A stretch of DNA of 64,000 nt from Alkalimonas cellulosilytica (GCF_036325985.1 NZ_JAUHLI010000002.1:309205-373204); one strand, 5' to 3'. Numbered from the stretch's first letter, positions 33,123 to 42,162 are shown. Notes: generated by a model not told the origin, from the letters alone. Program-made: numbers and translations.

Positions 33123-34076
33123 TCAGGGGACGGGCACCAGCTCAAGAATTTTCGTCAGCACCGCATCGGTTTTAATTCCTTCTGCTTCGGCTGCATAGGT
33201 CAGAATAATGCGATGGCGCAGCACATTGTGAAATACCGCCTGAATATCGTCTGGAGTGACAAAGTCACGGCCATCCAGCCAGGCTTTGGCCCTTGCGCAG
33301 CGCTCCAGTGCGATGGTGGCGCGAGGGCTGGCACCATAAGCCAGCCATTGACTGAGCTGTTGATCATAATTGGCAGGCTGGCGGCTAGCCAGCACCAGAG
33401 CCACAATGTACTCCTCCAGTGCCGGCGCTAAATGCAACTGCAAAATGCTTTTGCGGGCGGCAAAAATATCCGCCTGGGTCATTTGTGGTGCTTTGACGTC
33501 GGCTTGTTGCAGTGCTTCGTTCCGCGTCAGTTGTAAAATAGCCAGCTCGGTGTCTGCATCCGGGTAATCGACATTCAAGTGCAATAAGAACCGATCCAGC
33601 TGAGCTTCCGGCAGTGGGTAAGTGCCTTCTTGCTCCAACGGGTTTTGCGTTGCCATTACTAAAAAAAGTTCTGGTAGTGGGTAAGTGGTGCGGCCAACGG
33701 TAATTTGTTTTTCAGCCATGGCTTCGAGCAATGCTGATTGCACTTTCGCCGGTGCCCGGTTGATTTCATCGGCCAGGATGATGTGGTGAAACAGAGGTCC
33801 CGATTGAAACTCGAACTGGCCGGTTTCCGGCCGGTAAATATCGGTGCCGGTCAAATCGGCGGGCAGCAAGTCGGGGGTAAACTGAATACGGTGAAAATCG
33901 CCTTCCACACCATGAGCCAGTGCATTGACTGCACGGGTTTTCGCCAGGCCCGGAGGCCCTTCCACCAGCAGGTGGCCATTGGCAAGCAGGGCGATAAGAA
34001 TGCCTTCAGTCAGCGCCGGCTGGCCCAGAACCTGGCTGTCGAGGTAGCGTTTCAATTCGGTAAAAGCTTGTACCAT
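33123..34076 (-). CDS. MoxR-family AAA+ ATPase
   Basis: A 317-residue AAA+ chaperone-like ATPase: Walker A EGPPGLAKTR (about 36-45), Walker B IILADEINRAPAK (about 100-112), sensor 1 LFLVMATQNPLEQEGTYPLPEAQLDRF and a C-terminal lid. First gene of a six-gene overlapping operon (MoxR, DUF58, DUF4381, BatA, BatB/TPR, BatD). MoxR ATPases with VWA partners insert metals or remodel complexes; in Bacteroides and Francisella Bat operons affect stress tolerance. The specific client here is unknown. It is divergent from fadI. Confidence 0.94.
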   Translation of the reverse strand: MVQAFTELKRYLDSQVLGQPALTEGILIALLANGHLLVEGPPGLAKTRAVNALAHGVEGDFHRIQFTPDLLPADLTGTDIYRPETGQFEFQSGPLFHHIILADEINRAPAKVQSALLEAMAEKQITVGRTTYPLPELFLVMATQNPLEQEGTYPLPEAQLDRFLLHLNVDYPDADTELAILQLTRNEALQQADVKAPQMTQADIFAARKSILQLHLAPALEEYIVALVLASRQPANYDQQLSQWLAYGASPRATIALERCARAKAWLDGRDFVTPDDIQAVFHNVLRHRIILTYAAEAEGIKTDAVLTKILELVPVP

Positions 34077-34217
34077 AATGATGTTTAACCTTTGCAGGGA
34101 ATAAAAGCAGCTATGCTATGACGTACGCATTTATATAAGGTTCATTCTGCAAAAGACAAGAGCGGGTTGCAATGCGTTCATTTTAAAACAGGTGTTTTAA
34201 TTTCCAGCAACTGTGGT

Positions 34218-34250
34218 TACAATCGAACGATAAATCAGGTCTGACCTGTT
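34218..34250 (+). promoter_or_regulatory. fadIJ promoter with FadR-like operator
   Basis: At 34234-34250 lies ATCAGGTCTGACCTGTT, a 17-base near-palindrome that fits the FadR operator pattern (TGGTCNGACC core, reverse strand AACAGGTCAGACCTGAT). It starts 10 bases after a -10-like TACAAT (34218-34223) and would cover the start site, the position expected for repression. A -35 is not obvious. The gene for FadR itself is in this window at 56957. Expected effect: repression of beta-oxidation that is relieved by long-chain acyl-CoA. Confidence 0.8.
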
Positions 34251-34271
34251 ACCGATACCATGAGGATACTT

Positions 34272-35582
34272 ATGACCAAGCAAATACAATTAACAAACCG
34301 TCAGGGGGATCGCATAGCCATCGTTCGTGGCTTACGCACTCCTTTTGCCAAGCAGGCCACCGCTTTCCATGGGGTGTCGGCACTGGATATGGGCAAGATG
34401 GTGGTCAATGAGCTGCTGATCCGCTCTGAGATTGATCCCGCTTTGGTCGAACAAGTGGTGTATGGTCAAGTGGTGCAGATGCCTGAGGCACCGAACATTG
34501 CCCGTGAAATTGTGCTTGGTACCGGCATGAATGTGCATACTGACGCCTACAGCGTTACCCGTGCCTGTGCTACCAGTTTTCAGGCGGTGGCCAATGTGGC
34601 CGAAAGCATGCTGGCCGGTATGGTGGATGTGGGTATTGCCGGTGGTGCGGACTCGAGCTCAGTGTTGCCGATTGGTGTTAGTAAGAAGCTGGGCAGGGCA
34701 CTGGTGGATATGAACAAAGCCAGAACCCTGGGCCAGAAGCTGAGCATTTTAAAGCGACTGGGTTTAAAGGATTTGTTACCGGTTCCTCCTGCGGTGGCTG
34801 AATACAGCACCGGCTTGTCGATGGGCCAGACCGCCGAGCAAATGGCCAAAACCCATGGCATCAGCCGTGAAGCTCAGGATGAAATGGCGCATCGTTCGCA
34901 CAGCCTGGCGGCCAAAGCCTGGCAATCTGGCCTGATGGCCAATGAAGTGATGGTAGCCCATGTGCCACCGCACAAAACCTTTTTTGAACAGGACAACAAT
35001 GTGCGGATGGAGTCCGAGCTGGCTTCCTATGCCCGTTTAAAGCCAGTGTTCGATCGCAAATATGGTACCGTTACAGCGGCCAACAGCACGCCATTAACCG
35101 ATGGTGCCTCGGCGGTGTTGATGATGACTGAAAGCCGGGCCAAGGCACTGGGTTATGAACCGCTCGGTTACATTCGTAGTTATGCCTTTGCTGCCATCGA
35201 TGTGTGGGAAGACATGCTGATGGGCCCCTCGTATGCCACCCCGATTGCGCTGCAGCGTGCTGGCATGACATTGGCCGATTTAACCCTGATAGAAATGCAC
35301 GAAGCTTTTGCCGCTCAGGCGCTGGCCAATATGAAGATGTTTGGCAGCAGCAAGTTCGCCAAAGAAAAGCTGGGGCTGGATAAAGCCATTGGCGACATCG
35401 ATATGGATAAGTTTAATGTCAATGGCGGCTCCCTGGCTTACGGCCATCCCTTTGCTGCGACTGGTACCCGTTTGCTGGTACAAACCTTACATGAACTAAA
35501 ACGCCGTGGCGGCGGGGTAGGCCTGACGACTGCCTGCGCTGCCGGTGGCCTTGGTGCTGCCATGATTGTGGAGACCGAATAA
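34272..35582 (+). CDS. fadI: 3-ketoacyl-CoA thiolase FadI
   Basis: Starting at the ATG at 34272, seven bases after GAGG, gives 436 residues, equal to E. coli FadI. Thiolase features are complete: VTRACATSFQAVANVAES (acylated Cys), TAANSTPLTDGASAVLMM, EMHEAFAAQALANM, GGSLAYGHPFAATG (His) and CAAGGLGAAMIVE (second Cys). It performs the last, thiolytic step of beta-oxidation in complex with FadJ. FadI/FadJ form the alpha2beta2-type trifunctional system used anaerobically in E. coli. It overlaps fadJ by one base (TAATG). Confidence 0.97.
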   Translation: MTKQIQLTNRQGDRIAIVRGLRTPFAKQATAFHGVSALDMGKMVVNELLIRSEIDPALVEQVVYGQVVQMPEAPNIAREIVLGTGMNVHTDAYSVTRACATSFQAVANVAESMLAGMVDVGIAGGADSSSVLPIGVSKKLGRALVDMNKARTLGQKLSILKRLGLKDLLPVPPAVAEYSTGLSMGQTAEQMAKTHGISREAQDEMAHRSHSLAAKAWQSGLMANEVMVAHVPPHKTFFEQDNNVRMESELASYARLKPVFDRKYGTVTAANSTPLTDGASAVLMMTESRAKALGYEPLGYIRSYAFAAIDVWEDMLMGPSYATPIALQRAGMTLADLTLIEMHEAFAAQALANMKMFGSSKFAKEKLGLDKAIGDIDMDKFNVNGGSLAYGHPFAATGTRLLVQTLHELKRRGGGVGLTTACAAGGLGAAMIVETE

Positions 35583-37714
35583 TGACTGAACAAACTAGCA
35601 GCTTTGCTTTGCAACTGCGTGATGATGGCGTTGCCGTGATCACCATGGATGTGCCGGGTGAGCGCATGAATGTGCTCAAAGCCACCTTTGCCGATGAAAT
35701 TAAAACCTTGCTAGCGGAGCTAAAGCAAAACAGCAGCATCAAAGGCGTGGTGATTATCAGTGGTAAGCCAGACTCCTTTATTGCTGGCGCTGATATCAGC
35801 ATGCTGGATGGCTGCAACAGTGCCGAGGAAGCTGAAGCCATAGCCCGCTTAGGTCAGCAAGTCTTTGCCGACATTGAACAATTAAAAGTACCTGTGGTGG
35901 CTGCTATTCATGGCCCTTGTCTTGGCGGCGGTCTGGAGCTGGCGATGGCCTGTCATCAGCGGGTGGTTAGTGACGATGGGAAAACCGTACTGGGTTTACC
36001 TGAAGTGCAATTGGGCCTGCTACCAGGCAGTGGTGGTACACAGCGCTTGCCGAAACTGGTTGGCCTGCAAAAAGCCCTGGATATGATGCTGACCGGCAAG
36101 CAATTGCGGGCAAAGCAAGCCCTTAAAGCCGGTTTGGCCGATGCCATGGTACCCAACAGTATTCTGCTGGATGCGGCCGTGCAATTGGCGCTGTCTGGTA
36201 AGAAACCTGTGCATGAGCCCAAGCTTAATCTGGTGGGGAAATTGCTGGAGAAAACCGGCCCGGGCCGTGGCATTGTGTTTGACCAGGCGCGCAAACAAAC
36301 CCTGGCCAAAACCCATGGCAACTACCCGGCACCGCTAAAAATTTTGCAGGTGATCCGCGCTGGCATCGATAAGGGCATGCAGCAGGGCCTGGCAGCCGAA
36401 GCCAAGGCTTTTGGCGAGCTTTGCATGACACCGGAATCCAAAGCGTTGCGCTCGCTGTTTTTCGCCACCACCGAGATGAAGAAAGAAAGTGGGGCAGGTG
36501 ATGCCAAACCGCGTACTTTGCGCAAGGTGGCGGTGTTAGGTGGCGGTCTGATGGGCGGCGGCATTGCCAGTGTGACTGCCACCAAAGCGGGTTTACCGGT
36601 GCGCATCAAAGATATTCAGCAGCAAGGCATTGCCAACGCACTGGCCTATGGCTATCAGTTGTTGGATAAAAAAGCCAAACGTGGCTTTATGCGCAGAACG
36701 GAACTGCAAAAACAAATGGCACTGATGACCGGTACCACCGATTACAGCGGCTTCCACGATGTGGATCTGGTGGTCGAAGCGGTATTTGAAGATCTTGAGC
36801 TGAAACAAAGCATGGTGGCGGATATCGAACAACACTGCAAAGAAGACACCATCTTTGCAAGCAACACCAGCTCCTTGCCGATAGGGCAGATCGCTGCCAA
36901 AGCCAAACGGCCAGAAAATGTCATTGGTCTGCATTATTTTTCGCCGGTGGATAAAATGCCACTGGTCGAGGTGATTGCGCATCAGGGCACCTCACCAGAG
37001 ACCATAGCTACCACCGTTGCTTTTGCCCGTAAACAAGGGAAAACCCCGATCGTAGTTAAAGATGGCGCTGGCTTTTACGTCAACCGTATTCTGGCCCTTT
37101 ACATGAACGAAGCCGCGCAACTGCTGCTGCAAGGCGAGCCGATTGAGAAACTGGATAAAGCCCTGGTTAAGTTTGGCTTCCCGGTTGGGCCTATTACCTT
37201 GCTGGATGAAGTCGGCATCGATGTTGGCGCTAAAATCGGCCCGATTTTGCAGGGCGAGCTCGGTGAGCGTTTTGCGGCGCCTGCTGCCTTTGACAAACTG
37301 CTGGCCGATGGCCGTAAAGGCAAGAAGTCTTCGAAAGGGTTTTATCTGTACAGCGGCAAAGCCAAAGGCAAGAAACCGGTGGATGCCAGTGTCTACCCAT
37401 TGCTTGGTATCACCCCAAGCCCAAAACTCAGCAGTGAAGAGCTGGTGCAGCGCACCACGGTGCAAATGCTGAATGAAGCGGCCCGCTGTCTGGAAGAGGG
37501 CGTGATTGCTTCGGCCCGTGATGGCGATATTGGCGCCATCTTTGGTATCGGCTTCCCGCCGTTCCTGGGCGGGCCTTTCCGTTACATGGATAGTCTGGGG
37601 GCGGCCAAATTGGTCGAGCTCCTAAAAGGCTATGAAGCGAAGTTTGGTGCCCGCTTTACGCCTTGTGATCTGTTGATGACGATGGCTGAGCAAGGCCAGC
37701 GTTTTTATAACTGA
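35582..37714 (+). CDS. fadJ: Fatty acid oxidation complex subunit FadJ
   Basis: A 710-residue multifunctional enzyme. The N-terminal enoyl-CoA hydratase/isomerase domain has FIAGADISML (oxyanion), GPCLGGGLELAMAC and LPEVQLGLLPGSGGTQRLP with both catalytic Glu. After a linker near 300-310, the 3-hydroxyacyl-CoA dehydrogenase begins with the Rossmann motif VAVLGGGLMGGGIAS and contains GLHYFSPVDKMPLVEVI and GFYVNRIL. It hydrates, isomerises and oxidises enoyl-CoA and hands the product to FadI. It shares its stop/start with the next gene (TGATG). Confidence 0.97.
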   Translation: MTEQTSSFALQLRDDGVAVITMDVPGERMNVLKATFADEIKTLLAELKQNSSIKGVVIISGKPDSFIAGADISMLDGCNSAEEAEAIARLGQQVFADIEQLKVPVVAAIHGPCLGGGLELAMACHQRVVSDDGKTVLGLPEVQLGLLPGSGGTQRLPKLVGLQKALDMMLTGKQLRAKQALKAGLADAMVPNSILLDAAVQLALSGKKPVHEPKLNLVGKLLEKTGPGRGIVFDQARKQTLAKTHGNYPAPLKILQVIRAGIDKGMQQGLAAEAKAFGELCMTPESKALRSLFFATTEMKKESGAGDAKPRTLRKVAVLGGGLMGGGIASVTATKAGLPVRIKDIQQQGIANALAYGYQLLDKKAKRGFMRRTELQKQMALMTGTTDYSGFHDVDLVVEAVFEDLELKQSMVADIEQHCKEDTIFASNTSSLPIGQIAAKAKRPENVIGLHYFSPVDKMPLVEVIAHQGTSPETIATTVAFARKQGKTPIVVKDGAGFYVNRILALYMNEAAQLLLQGEPIEKLDKALVKFGFPVGPITLLDEVGIDVGAKIGPILQGELGERFAAPAAFDKLLADGRKGKKSSKGFYLYSGKAKGKKPVDASVYPLLGITPSPKLSSEELVQRTTVQMLNEAARCLEEGVIASARDGDIGAIFGIGFPPFLGGPFRYMDSLGAAKLVELLKGYEAKFGARFTPCDLLMTMAEQGQRFYN

Positions 37715-38175
37715 TGACGGCTGTGAGTAGGCTCAGGCGCTCGTTACTGCGTGTTAGCCTACTGGCTTCGTTGCTGCTGGTTGTTGGCTACCTGATGCTC
37801 TGGTGGTGGTTGCTTGGACCCTCAGTGGCTTCCTTGCAGCTACCGGAGCATTACAACAGCACGGGTTATCGGGTGTTTGTTTATGGCACTTTGAAACAGC
37901 CCCTGGTTCGGCGTTTTATTACCGGTGCCAGGGTGCCAGCCACGCCAGCGCAATTGCCGGCATTTAAGCGGCATGGCCTTACCATCAAGCCCAACCCGGA
38001 TGCGATGGTTGAGGGGTTATTGCTTGAAGTGAGCGCACAGCAAATGCGTCGGCTGGATCGCTATGAGCGCCTGGGGCTGCGTTATTGTCGTTTTCAGGTT
38101 CAATTGGCTAGTGGTGAACAAGCCTGGGTCTATCAGCGCTTTAATGAGAGTGGTTGTGAAAAACAGCAGCAGTAA
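37714..38175 (+). CDS. Gamma-glutamylcyclotransferase-like protein (AIG2 fold), membrane-anchored
   Basis: A 153-residue protein with an N-terminal membrane segment (about 13-33, SLLASLLLVVGYLMLWWW) and a soluble domain starting VFVYGTLKQPLVRRF, the YGTL nucleotide-like loop of the GGCT/AIG2 superfamily, then MVEGLLLEVSAQQMRRLDRYERLG, where the conserved acidic residue of this fold lies. Enzymes of this group release 5-oxoproline from gamma-glutamyl compounds or modify amine links. The anchored form and the substrate are not clear. It is coupled to fadJ by a TGATG overlap, which may only reflect compaction. Confidence 0.8.
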   Translation: MTAVSRLRRSLLRVSLLASLLLVVGYLMLWWWLLGPSVASLQLPEHYNSTGYRVFVYGTLKQPLVRRFITGARVPATPAQLPAFKRHGLTIKPNPDAMVEGLLLEVSAQQMRRLDRYERLGLRYCRFQVQLASGEQAWVYQRFNESGCEKQQQ

Positions 38176-38245
38176 TTTGGCCTTGTTTTAACAACATACC
38201 GGGTCTTTATCTGATAAAATAACCGCTGTTTCGCCATCCATTGGT

Positions 38246-38467
38246 ATGACTTCACTGGGAGACATCGCTTTGTTGCTGCTGCCTGCTGTTTTTGTCTGCA
38301 CCGCTATTTCAATTTATATTGCGGCATTGCGCGCCGGTATGTCTGCCTGGCGTTGGGCTATTGCTGCGCTGGCGCTCGGGCCTTTTTTGCTGCCACTTTT
38401 TACCAGCCATAAACGCTTAACCATTCTCAAAGCCAGAGGCCGAAACAGTCGTTTGTTCAGACCTTAA
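38246..38467 (+). CDS. Small membrane protein, uncharacterised
   Basis: A 73-residue protein with two hydrophobic segments (about 5-27, LLLLPAVFVCTAISIYIAAL; and 35-53, WAIAALALGPFLLPLF) and a basic C-terminus (HKRLTILKARGRNSRLFRP). I know no function. The ribosome binding site is weak. It lies between fadJ-linked genes and hdfR and overlaps the hdfR 3' end by 11 bases in convergent orientation. The hairpin-like, positive-inside topology supports a real small protein, but coding status is only moderately sure. Confidence 0.55.
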   Translation: MTSLGDIALLLLPAVFVCTAISIYIAALRAGMSAWRWAIAALALGPFLLPLFTSHKRLTILKARGRNSRLFRP

Positions 38468-39305
38468 CCGCTCTGAAGTGTGCCAGGGTGTTCGTCAGAT
38501 GTTCACGGTTATCCGCTGTTTTCAAATAAGCGGCATACAAGTTCCGCCTTATCACTGGGGCGTCTGCTACCTGCTGCAGTAACCCCTGCTGCAGGTGCGA
38601 TGCCACCATGGTTTCAGGCAGGTAAGCGGCCCCTTTTTGCTGCAGTACTGAAGCCAGTGCAATTCCTGCGTGGTTGGTCCGAACGGTAACTCTGGTTTCT
38701 TCATGCAAGATATCGGCATGTTTAATCTGAAATGCTGTTCCCCAGTCCATCAATACATAGTTGGTTTGCATGGCTGCTTTGCTGGGCGCTGAATTGGCGT
38801 GAATGACTGGCAGCAGCTGAAGTTCAGCCTGATGCTCTACCAGCAGATCATCTGTTTTGGGTGGGTCAAACAACAGTACCAGATCCAATTGTCGCTCCAA
38901 CAAGCCGCGGATCATCGACTCACGCTCCATACTTTCAGCACGCCAGCTAATGGCTGGGAGCTGTTGTTGCATGGCCGTAAAACGTGCTAACAGGTAGCAA
39001 TCCCATAAGGTCGCAGTAGAGGCGATAACCAATTGATGCTGTTGATCGGCCGTGATGGCAACATCCTGCCGTGCCCGCAACAAAGTAATCATCATGGTTT
39101 CTGCGTGCGGTAAGAGCCGTTCTCCGGCAGTGGTCAGCTGAATGTTGTTGCGGTAGCGACTGAACAGAGTAACGCCAAGATGTTGTTCTAATTGGCGAAT
39201 ACGAAAACTCACGGCCGACTGGGTTAAAAACAGGTTTTCGGCTGCCTTGCCAAAATGTCGGGTTCGGTGTACTTCTAGAAAAGTTTTGAGTAGCTCAGTA
39301 TCCAC
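38457..39305 (-). CDS. hdfR: LysR-type regulator HdfR
   Basis: A 282-residue LysR regulator. The winged-helix N-terminus (MDTELLKTFLEVHRTRHFGKAAENLFLTQSAVSFRIRQLE region, residues 1-40) is nearly identical to E. coli HdfR, and the co-inducer domain follows from about 90. HdfR in E. coli represses flhDC and activates gltBD. The adjacent divergent maoP gene reproduces the E. coli hdfR-maoP pairing, which strengthens the assignment. The C-terminal effector domain is more diverged, so the regulon may differ. Confidence 0.92.
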   Translation of the reverse strand: MDTELLKTFLEVHRTRHFGKAAENLFLTQSAVSFRIRQLEQHLGVTLFSRYRNNIQLTTAGERLLPHAETMMITLLRARQDVAITADQQHQLVIASTATLWDCYLLARFTAMQQQLPAISWRAESMERESMIRGLLERQLDLVLLFDPPKTDDLLVEHQAELQLLPVIHANSAPSKAAMQTNYVLMDWGTAFQIKHADILHEETRVTVRTNHAGIALASVLQQKGAAYLPETMVASHLQQGLLQQVADAPVIRRNLYAAYLKTADNREHLTNTLAHFRAVKV

Positions 39306-39424
39306 CTTGTTTCCTTAGAAATTTTTATCTTCACGATAAAAAACTTTTGTTTTACGAGGGCAATTTTGTTCACCATACTCCGCACAGTTGAGCAGAGCAA
39401 GTTGATTGTGATCCCAATGACCAC

Positions 39425-39453
39425 TTGCTTTGTACAACATGCAACCCTATAAA
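39425..39453 (+). promoter_or_regulatory. maoP promoter
   Basis: A -35 TTGCTT (39425-39430), exact 17-base spacer, and -10 TATAAA (39448-39453), placing the transcript start about 30 bases before the maoP ATG. Confidence 0.7.
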
Positions 39454-39488
39454 TGCATTGTAATGATGAGCAACAGAGGAAAAAAGTG

Positions 39489-39836
39489 ATGCAGCAAAGT
39501 TTTGTCGCTCCACGTCGCTTTTTCGATGATCGGAATTTCCCGAAAGGGTTTACCCGCTCAGGACGCTTTACCCTGGCAGAAGGTAATTTGCTGGAAAAGC
39601 ATGGTGTTGCTTTGCAGGAGTTGGAGCAGGGTAGTCGTGCTCCACAAACTGATGAAGAGCATCATTTTGTGTTGGTTTGCCGCGGTGAGGCTGAGGCTGC
39701 CAGCGCAGTGGAAAAAGCCTGGTTGAAATACAAACAACGGGTGCAGGAAAAACGCAAATTTCACACTGTGTTTGGTAAAAAGCGAATTGCCGATAGCAGT
39801 GACGATTTCAGCTACGTTGAGGTTGACAGCGATTAA
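39489..39836 (+). CDS. maoP: Macrodomain Ori organisation protein MaoP (DUF413)
   Basis: The ATG at 39489 follows GAGG by about 9 bases and gives 115 residues. The DUF413 core is clear: RRFFDDRNFPKGFTRSGRFTLAE, LLEKHGVALQELEQG, FVLVCRGEAEAASAVEKAWLKY and a basic FHTVFGKKR region. E. coli MaoP, acting with a nearby DNA site called maoS, constrains mobility of the Ori chromosomal macrodomain. The hdfR-maoP divergent pair is kept here. I could not identify a maoS match because I do not recall its sequence reliably. Confidence 0.92.
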   Translation: MQQSFVAPRRFFDDRNFPKGFTRSGRFTLAEGNLLEKHGVALQELEQGSRAPQTDEEHHFVLVCRGEAEAASAVEKAWLKYKQRVQEKRKFHTVFGKKRIADSSDDFSYVEVDSD

Positions 39837-39851
39837 TCCTCTGTAGTCATA

Positions 39852-39876
39852 CCTGCCGGGCTAGTTGCCCGGTAGG
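39852..39876 (+). terminator. Hairpin after maoP
   Basis: Stem CCTGCCGGGC / GCCCGGTAGG (one G-T wobble) with loop TAGTT, followed by GTTT and a further CGGGCTTTC stretch. It sits between the convergent maoP and GGDEF-EAL genes. Confidence 0.6.
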
Positions 39877-39900
39877 GTTTGCGGGCTTTCAGTGTGAAAA

Positions 39901-42162
39901 CTACAGCGCACTAACTGTAGCAACACTTCGCGGGATTTGGCTTGCCTTTGGTGTTTGTTGTTGCTGCAAGAACTGACTAAAATCTTCTGCAGACAAAGGC
40001 TTGCTGTAGTAATAGCCTTGTATCACTTCGCAACGTAATTGTTTCAGCAGGTCTAACTGCTGCTTTTCTTCCACCCCTTCAGCCACCACCGTCAGACTCA
40101 GGTTATGAGCAATGGTGACGATGGTGTCCACCATATTTCGACCCCGGGCTGTATCCATATCATCGATAAATGCTTTGTCGATTTTCAGCGTATTCAGTGG
40201 GAACTGTTTCAGATAGGCAAGCGATGAGTAGCCGGTACCAAAATCATCCATCGCCAAATGAATACCGCGAGCCCGCAGTTTCTTCATGGTATCAATCGCC
40301 ATGGTGGGCGATTGCATGACCGTGCCTTCGGTAATTTCCAACTCTAAATGATACGAAGGCAGCTCGGTCTGCTGCAGCACATCGTCAATTTGTTCACACA
40401 AATAAGGCAACATGAATTGCTTAGCCGACAAATTCACGGCAACACGGCCATGAAAAAGCTCTTGGTCTATCCAGGCTTTGACTTGCTGGCAGGCTTTACG
40501 TAGTACTACAGCCCCAATTTCAACAATTTGCCCGGTCTCCTCCGCTACCGGTATAAAGGTAGCTGGGCTGATAATGCCCCGCTTGGGGGTAATAAAGCGG
40601 ACCAAAGCTTCCATACCAACGAGTTTACCGGTGTGGATATCCATTTTGGGTTGGTAATAAACGCTAAAAAAGTCTTCTTTTAAACCATGACGGATCAGGT
40701 TCTCAATTTGCAAACGTTTCACCGCTTGCTTGTTCATACTGTCATTGAAAAACAAGTAGCGGTTTCCGCCTTCGTTTTTGGCATGGTACATGGCGGTATC
40801 GGCATTACGCAGCAAGCTTTGCGGGTCCTGTCCATCCTCCGGGTACAATACAATGCCAATACTGCAGCTAATGGCCAGTTCGTGCTGATTGATAAAAAAC
40901 GGCAAATTAATTTGCTTGATCAGCTCCTTGGCCAATGTGGTGATGGTATGAATGTCGTTGGTGTTTTCCAGCAAGATCGCAAACTCATCACCTCCAAGAC
41001 GGTACAGCTGCCCTTTGTTGCTGGGAAACAGCTTTAGGCGCTCTGTTAGCTTACACAGCAAGCCATCGCCAAGCTGGTGCCCCAGAGAGTCATTGATTTT
41101 TTTAAAGTTATCCAGGTCAAACATTAACAGCGAATGGCGCTTTTGCTGCTCTACCAGTTCACCTAACTGGCTTAAAAATAGCGCCCGGTTTGGCAAGCCG
41201 GTCAGGGTGTCGCTGTTGGCCAGCTTGCTGAGCTGTTCTTCCCGGGTTTTTCGTTCGGTAATATCGGAAAATACCGCTACGTATTGTTGAATCAGGCCTT
41301 GTTCATCACGCACCACATTAAAGCTCAGCTCGGCATGGTAGATAAGCCCATCGCTTCGCTGCTCTTGCACCTCACCAACCCAAGAGCTTGTTTTCAACAA
41401 GGCTTGCTTGATGTCACGCATAAAACGACTGGGATAGAGCGAGAGTTCAAAAGGTTGCTGGATCACTTGCTCACGATCTTTACCGGTGATCCGGCTAAAA
41501 GCTGGATTTACTTCCAGGATCCGAAAGGTGGTATCGCAAATAACAACGGCATCGGAAATGTTTTCCAGACATTGGGCAAACAGCTGCAAGCGCTCTTCTG
41601 CCAGTTTGATATGGTGAATATTCTTCAATGTGCCAGTCATACGGCTGGCTTGGTTCTGCTGGTTATAACTGACGACCTTGCCGCGGTCCAGCACCCAAAT
41701 CCACTGTTGATCGCTGGAGCGGATCCGGTAGGTGGCTTCAAAATAAGGGCTTTGCTGGTTCAGGTGCATGCTGAGCGCTTCACTGACCCGATCCAGGTCT
41801 TGCGGATGAATTTGCTGTCGATTTGGAGGAATGTCTTGTGTTTCCGGATCCAGTTCGACCGGACTGTGCCAGGAGCTTGAGCGATACAGGGTGCCTTGCT
41901 CAATATTCCAATCCCACAGCTCATCACCACTGCCCCAGAGTGACAGGCGCAGCCGCTCTTCGCTGTGTTCCAGTCGTGATTGATAGCGTCGCATTTTAAC
42001 AATGCTTAAATGGGCTAACAGTAAGGCACCAAACGACAGCAGCAGCACACCACTGAGCACATAGGGTTGCACTGCTTCCCAGTCCATAGCGAAGGCTGTA
42101 TCCGGAGACAGCGCCCAAAGGCAGCTTAGTATTATTATTTTTATTCTGATGCCAGCGCGCAT
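39901..42162 (-). CDS. PAS-GGDEF-EAL c-di-GMP signalling protein
   Basis: A 753-residue membrane protein. After a signal/first membrane segment (about 8-25) comes a second membrane segment (about 33-53), then two PAS-type sensor domains (about 65-185 and 190-310; RLSLWGSGDELWDWNIE, NISDAVVICDTTFRILEVNPAF), a GGDEF domain with an intact RLGGDEFAIL active site near residue 389, and an EAL domain with GMEALVRF near 517 and DDFGTGYSSLAYL. Both catalytic motifs look functional, so it may synthesise or degrade c-di-GMP depending on signal. It is a single gene. Confidence 0.95.
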   Translation of the reverse strand: MRAGIRIKIIILSCLWALSPDTAFAMDWEAVQPYVLSGVLLLSFGALLLAHLSIVKMRRYQSRLEHSEERLRLSLWGSGDELWDWNIEQGTLYRSSSWHSPVELDPETQDIPPNRQQIHPQDLDRVSEALSMHLNQQSPYFEATYRIRSSDQQWIWVLDRGKVVSYNQQNQASRMTGTLKNIHHIKLAEERLQLFAQCLENISDAVVICDTTFRILEVNPAFSRITGKDREQVIQQPFELSLYPSRFMRDIKQALLKTSSWVGEVQEQRSDGLIYHAELSFNVVRDEQGLIQQYVAVFSDITERKTREEQLSKLANSDTLTGLPNRALFLSQLGELVEQQKRHSLLMFDLDNFKKINDSLGHQLGDGLLCKLTERLKLFPSNKGQLYRLGGDEFAILLENTNDIHTITTLAKELIKQINLPFFINQHELAISCSIGIVLYPEDGQDPQSLLRNADTAMYHAKNEGGNRYLFFNDSMNKQAVKRLQIENLIRHGLKEDFFSVYYQPKMDIHTGKLVGMEALVRFITPKRGIISPATFIPVAEETGQIVEIGAVVLRKACQQVKAWIDQELFHGRVAVNLSAKQFMLPYLCEQIDDVLQQTELPSYHLELEITEGTVMQSPTMAIDTMKKLRARGIHLAMDDFGTGYSSLAYLKQFPLNTLKIDKAFIDDMDTARGRNMVDTIVTIAHNLSLTVVAEGVEEKQQLDLLKQLRCEVIQGYYYSKPLSAEDFSQFLQQQQTPKASQIPRSVATVSAL

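Noticed and set aside
32665..33198. Plus-strand frame of 177 codons opposite the DUF58 gene
   Set aside because: The opposite strand has a complete DUF58 signature and overlaps its operon neighbours; the antisense product shows no family features.
36593..37465. Minus-strand frames opposite fadJ
   Set aside because: fadJ is intact over 710 residues with both catalytic domains; these frames are shadows of its codon bias.
41284..41880. Plus-strand frame of 198 codons opposite the GGDEF-EAL gene
   Set aside because: It lies entirely inside the PAS domains of the minus-strand gene and has no start signal.
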